This document shows positions 59,430-64,000 of a DNA stretch of 64,000 nt, piece after piece. Source of the DNA: Parasponia andersonii (Eukaryota; Streptophyta; Magnoliopsida; Rosales; Cannabaceae); contig JXTB01000248.1 in NCBI GenBank assembly GCA_002914805.1, positions 154,156-218,155 on the forward strand, in the 5' to 3' direction. Under the pieces are notes generated by a model that worked only from the letters and a program-made list of their open reading frames with translations, had not been told where the DNA came from and did not search any database. Position 1 is the stretch's first letter. Each line of letters begins with the position of its first letter. The translations under genes were made by a program, and so were the position numbers.

Positions 59430-60700
59430 ACATGAGGATCAAAGTACAACTTCTAGCTGAAAATTAAATAAATGAGGATACTTCTCATACATCTTTGTGT
59501 CAAGCTCCTAAGTGGCTTCGTCTTACTTGTGATATTGCCAGAGAACCTTGATAAGCGGTATTTCTCTGTTTCGTAGCACTTTGAGTTCTCTTCCCAATAT
59601 TCGAACTGGTTGTTCCTCATATGTTATATCTTCTTGTAATGGCACTTCCACATATTGAATGATATGCGATGGGTCAGGCATATACTTTTTGAGCATCGAG
59701 ACATGAAAAACATTGTGCACTCGGCCCAATTGCAGAGGCAAATCTAAGTGATATGCTACTGGCCCAATTCTAGTAGTAATCTCGAATGGTCCAATATACC
59801 TTGGAGCCAATTTGCCTTTTAGTCCAAATCTAGTGATCCCTCGCCTTGGCATAACTTTCAAGAGTACATGATCACCTACTTCGAACTCTACTTCGTGTCT
59901 CTTTAGATCTGCATAGCTTTTCTGACGACTCTGCATAACCTCGATCGAATCTTGGTAATTTTCTTAGTAGTCTCTTGTATCAATGTTGGCCCAAGAGTAA
60001 CATGCTCCTCTGTATTAGCCCAACACAAGGGTGATCTACATGGTCTCCCATATAATACTTCATATGGAGCCATGCTAAGACTGGCTTGGTCGCTATATTC
60101 TACCAATGACAAGTGATCATCCCAGTTTCCACCAAAATCCAGTATACAAGAGCGAAGCATGTCCTCTAGAGTCTGAATAGTCCTTTCATATTGGCCATCT
60201 GTTTGTGGATGATGAGATGTACTGAGATTTAATTATGTTCCCAAAGTTCTCTTTAAAGCTCTCCAGAACTTTGATGTAAATCTTGGGTCTCTGTCAGAAA
60301 CTATGCTTGATGGCACCCCATGCAAACGAATAACATTATCAATGTAGAGACGACTTAGCTTGTTGAGCGAAAAATCAGACCTGATCGGTATGGAATGAGC
60401 AGCCTTTGTCATCTGATCAACTATCACCCAAACTGCATCGTTCTTTCTCCGAGTCATTGGCAGGCCCATCACAAAGTCCATTGTTATTTTATCCCACTTC
60501 CACTCTGGTATGGGTAAAGGTTGTAGTAGTTCTGCAAGCCTCTAGTGTTCGGCCTTGACTTGTTGACAGGTCATGCACTTAGCTACAAATATAGCTACAT
60601 CATGCCTCATACCTTTCCACCAATATTGTCTTTTTAGATCATGGTACATTTTTGTGCTACCAGAATGTATCGCAAATTTAGACGTATGAGCCTCAGTGAG
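59430..60700 (-). pseudogene. Integrase and chromodomain region of the Tekay/Del-type element
   Basis: From right to left: the HHCC zinc region ([20 protein letters not shown] then [11 protein letters not shown], about 60690-60545), the catalytic core ([40 protein letters not shown]), the GPF-type C-terminal part (LAPRYIGPFEITTRIGPVAY) and a chromodomain remnant (PLIKVLWQYH, then EATWE). Chromodomains direct chromovirus integration towards heterochromatin. Fossil; not one continuous frame. Confidence 0.88.
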
Positions 60701-60959
60701 AATAGCCTCCTTAAGGTCAGGATTGTTAGCTACCACTAGCTTTCCTCTGAAAAGTACAAATCTTTCTCTGTTTGTACTCCAACCTTCCAGATGTTCACCA
60801 TTTTTGAGTTGATTCCAAATCGCTCTCAACTCTTGATCTTGCCACTGATTTTTCTGCACAGTCTGGAGAAGTGCAGGTGTGACAACAATAAAACTGAGAT
60901 AAGCAGCTTTGTCAATCTCAAAATATTGTAAATCGTAATCACCAATTGCCATTATGTTC

Positions 60960-61393
60960 TTCCAATCTTGAAAAATAAGTGCAGCTAACATACCATGAGG
61001 TTTTCTACTCAAGGCATCAGCTACAACATTAGCCTTACTAGGATGGTATTGTAGTTCGAAGTCATAGTCTTTCATATATTCAACCCATCTTTTTTGTCTC
61101 AAGTTCAAGTCCTGTTGAGTAAACAGATGCTTCAGACTCTTATGATCAGAGAATACATCAAACTTCACACCATACAAATAACATCTCCAAATCTTAAGGG
61201 CAAAAATCACTGCTGCAAGTTCTAGGTCATGAGTAGGATAATTCTTCTCGTGTGGCTTTAACTGACGAGAAGCATAAGCCATTACCCTGCCATTTTGCAT
61301 CAAGATACATCCCAATCCAGAACTAGAAGCATCAGTGTATACAACATAAGGTTCATTACTGTTAGGAACAATAAGAACAGGTGCAGTAATCAA
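60960..61393 (-). pseudogene. RNase H region of the Tekay/Del-type element
   Basis: [40 protein letters not shown] and [20 protein letters not shown] followed by ADALSRK are the conserved gypsy RNase H blocks. This domain follows RT and precedes integrase, as the family requires. Fossil. Confidence 0.9.
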
Positions 61394-61435
61394 TCTCTTC
61401 TTCAGTTCTATGAAAGCCTCTTCACAATCATCATT

Positions 61436-62270
61436 CTATGTAAACTTGACATCTTTTCTAGTTAATTTGTTCAAAGGCAAGGCAATTCTCGAGAAATTAT
61501 CCACAAAACGACGATAGTAGCCCGCTAAACCAAGGAAACTTCTAATCTCAATTACATTCTTCAGTCTTTCCCACTTAAGTATAGATTCTATCTTAGCAGG
61601 ATCAACTGAAATACCCTCTTGAGAAATCACGTGCCCCAAGAATTTCATTTTTATCATCCAAAAGTTACACTTAGATCTCTTGGCATATAATTGATGATCT
61701 CTCAAAATTTTAAGTATAACCCTCAAATGTTTAGCATACTCCTCTCGAGTCTTTGAGTATATCAAGATATCGTCAATAAAGACAACCACAAACTAATCTA
61801 GATAAAGTCTGAAAATCCTGTTCATGAGATCTATAAATACTGCAGGAGCATTAGTCAGACCAAATGGCATAACTAGGAACTCAAAATGACCATAACGTGT
61901 CCTGAATACAGTTTTTGGCATGTTTTTTTCCCGAATCTTCTACTGGTGACAACCTGATCTAAGATCAATTTTAGAAAAGAATTTAGATCTGCCTAGTTGA
62001 TTGAACAACTCATCAATCCTTGGCAGAGAATACTTGTTCTTTATAGTAAGCTGATTCAGTCGTCTATAGTCAACACAAAGTCTGAGCATACCATCAGTTT
62101 TCTTGGCAAATAACACAGGAGCACCCTATGGAGAAGTACTGTTCCTGATGATCCCTTTGACAAAAGATCATCCAGCTAGCTTCTCAACTCAGTCAATTCT
62201 GTTGGAGCCATATGATAGGCTAGAATAGAAACTGACTATGCTTCGGGAATCAAATCAATACAGAACTCGA
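61436..62270 (-). pseudogene. Reverse transcriptase region of the Tekay/Del-type element
   Basis: The catalytic box [20 protein letters not shown] (about 61789-61730) and [20 protein letters not shown] are clear. Upstream readings (about 62270-61790) include the palm and fingers blocks with the expected [11 protein letters not shown]-like and [10 protein letters not shown]-like remnants. Fossil. Confidence 0.88.
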
Positions 62271-62494
62271 TCTTCCTATTAGGTGGTAGCCCCGGCAAAT
62301 CCTCCAGAAAAATATCTTGAAATTCGCTAACCACTGATATTTAGGGATGTTGATCGTCAGTTCCCACATCACCATTAATGGCAAACAAATTCCCATAGCA
62401 CTCGAGTTTCTTCCTTCCACCCATGCATGCTTTTAAAATTGGACTTGGTTTCAAAGGATTCAAACAAGCTTAATAAACAACAGGACATCGATCC

Positions 62495-62821
62495 TCAAGC
62501 AAAAGAGTAACCCTCTTTTTTGAAACAATTAACAATGGCTTGATATTTGGATAACCAATCCATACCGAGAATGACATCAAATTGTTGCAAAGGCAACACA
62601 ATCAAATCAGCCAATAAATCTTTACGATCAATCATAATCAGATAATCTCGACACATAGTGGAGACATCAGCTGCTCCACCCATTGGTGTGCCCAATGTCA
62701 AAATAGGTTCCAACATAGAATATTTCAATCCCAACAACTGAGCAAACATTAAGGATATAAAAGAATGTGTAGCACCAGTATCAAATAAAACATGAGCCCA
62801 GGAGTGAGAGATGAGAATCAT
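62495..62821 (-). pseudogene. Aspartic protease region of the Tekay/Del-type element
   Basis: AHVLFDTGATHSFISLMFAQ contains the retropepsin active-site triad DTGA. ADLIVLPLQQFDVILGMDWL is the conserved second block (FDVILGMDWL). It lies between gag and RT. Fossil. Confidence 0.9.
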
Positions 62822-62826
62822 ACCAT

Positions 62827-64000
62827 CTATAACACCCTTATCGATTTGATTTCGACCATCTTCCAGTCCAGTGTTAGCAAATACTTGACCAGAAACTTTC
62901 TCTTTCCCTTTGTTACCTCTTCCTTGGCCAAGTCGACTACTACTAGCTCCTGGATTGGTACTAGTATATCCACATCCTCCTTGATTACCAGAAGCTTACA
63001 GAGTCTGGAAATTCTGGGTAAAGGCTGAACCATGTGGCATGTACTGACACTGGTATTGGGAACCAAAAGACTGCTGGAAATTAGAAGAGTTAAACACCTG
63101 TGTTTGGTTCTGGGCTGACCTCATCTGGTCTCCCTAGAATGGTACAGACGCACTCTGGCTCCCTTGTGGCCCACTTTGAAACGAAGTTGGCTTTTGTTGA
63201 TGGAAAGGACAAGACTTCTTCTGATGGCCCTGCTAGCCACAGTGAAAACACCCATATGGTCCAAATCGTCCTCTTCCAGAAAAACCATGACTCTGAGAAC
63301 TCTGTGATTGTAACTGCCCTTGACTTCTCCTGTTAGCCTATCTATCATTACCTCTGCTCCTCGACTGTTCCCTTAAAGTCGATTTGTCATCAAGAAAGGC
63401 TTCTGCTTTCTGTGTCGCAGCAACAAGATCAACCAGATTATCAAAATACTGAGTCACAATCTTCTCTAAAATAGCTGGCCTCAGAGCTTCCATAAATTTA
63501 ACAATCTGAATAGTAGGGTCAGTTCCCGGTGCATAGGCATACCGTGCCAACTCCATGAACTGGATATAATACTCATTCACAGTCAAATCACCTTGTCTGA
63601 GTCGTTCATACTCTCTAATCATAGCAGATATATGACTAGCATTGGCATACTTATCTCTAAACAACCCTTCAAAGACATCCTAAGTCATACCGGTCTCCTG
63701 TCATGACAACTTGATAGTTTCCCACCAGTTAACAGTACCATCAGATAGCTTATAAACAGCAAAAATCACTTGGAACTCAACAAGTGTTCCAATGGTCGTA
63801 AAGATCTTTTTAATTTCCCTGAGCCATCTTTTAGCTATAATGGGGTCCGGTTTACCATCGAAAGTTGGCGAACTTAGCTTGATGAAATCCTTGAAAATGC
63901 TGGCCTGACGAGCCTCGGGATCTCGTTGAGCCCTTAATCCCGGTATTTCCCGTATAGCATCATACAAATCAGCTAATGATTCTGGAATTTCTCGTTGTGG
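62827..64000 (-). pseudogene. gag region of the Tekay/Del-type element (start outside window)
   Basis: FIKLSSPTFDGKPDPIIAKR and WLREIKKIFTTIGTLVEFQV (about 63890-63800), then YERLRQGDLTVNEYYIQFME (about 63610-63550), are the capsid-type gag of chromoviruses. A CCHC zinc-knuckle-like stretch lies near 63215-63250 (CFHCG ... GHQKKSCPF). The N-terminus is cut off by the window edge. Fossil. Confidence 0.85.

Larger units (their letters stand above)
57214..64000 (-). mobile_element. Ty3/gypsy chromovirus, Tekay/Del type, 3' part in window
   Basis: Minus-strand element with, from right to left, gag, protease, RT, RNase H, integrase with a chromodomain, a polypurine tract and a 2.18-kb 3' LTR. The 5' LTR and start of gag lie beyond the right edge. 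The chromodomain and the very long LTR fit the Tekay/Del lineage. The five bases next to the outer LTR end are TAACT (57209-57213), and the partner copy is outside the window. The coding region has several breaks (at least about six seen), so this is a fossil. Age cannot be estimated without the other LTR. Confidence 0.9.

Noticed and set aside
1-64000. CRISPR arrays, tRNA or rRNA genes, riboswitches
   Set aside because: None seen. The repeats here have no CRISPR-like spacing, and I found no tRNA cloverleaf or rRNA sequence by reading; this is plant nuclear DNA.

Overview
This is nuclear DNA of a flowering plant, almost certainly a eudicot. It is AT-rich, its host genes carry introns, and it holds plant-type Ty3/gypsy, CACTA and hAT elements. 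The species cannot be named from the sequence. Only two host genes are well supported. The rest is transposable elements at various stages of decay, several inverted-repeat (MITE-like) elements, and AT-rich spacer.

Layout. 1-95: outer end of an LTR on the minus strand. 2487-12821: a Ty3/gypsy element of the Tat type (gag, protease, RT, RNase H, second RNase H, integrase) with 610-bp LTRs, a 5-bp target duplication and an accessory gene on the opposite strand behind pol. 14258-16935 (minus): the DRE2/anamorsin (CIAPIN1) gene, whose seven coding exons join cleanly to 270 codons, with a likely leader intron reaching to about 18.29 kb and two G-boxes near 18.53 kb. 18.7-22.2 kb: spacer with a hairpin and a degenerate ACTAGT-rich repeat. 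22230-30833: a decayed CACTA (En/Spm) transposon on the minus strand with TNP2-type transposase, a second ORF and a Ulp1-like protease segment. 31704-33087: a young LTR element mostly lost in an assembly gap, sitting inside a ~100-bp tandem array. 35225-41531 (plus): a seven-exon gene for a 287-aa SANT/Myb-like protein with a DUF3755-type C-terminus. 42946-46427: a decayed hAT transposon. 47.03-49.76 kb: four inverted-repeat elements in a row, including an ~830-bp near-complete hairpin. 50854-53024: a solo LTR of a Tekay/Del-like chromovirus. 57214-64000: the 3' LTR and most of the coding region of a related chromovirus on the minus strand, running off the right edge.

How it works together. 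DRE2 is an essential cytosolic Fe-S assembly electron carrier. The SANT/DUF3755 protein looks nuclear but its role is unknown. I see no functional link between the two; they are neighbours in a transposon-rich gene island. The most interesting non-gene signals are the long hairpin and its cluster of neighbours (possible small-RNA sources), the antisense gene of the Tat element, the protease segment and palindromic subterminal repeats of the CACTA element, and the pattern of stop codons in that element, which looks like decay of methylated cytosines.

Limits. Exon joints were worked out by hand from reading frame, GT/AG sites and remembered family sequences. No search, alignment or folding program was run. 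Identity figures are by eye.
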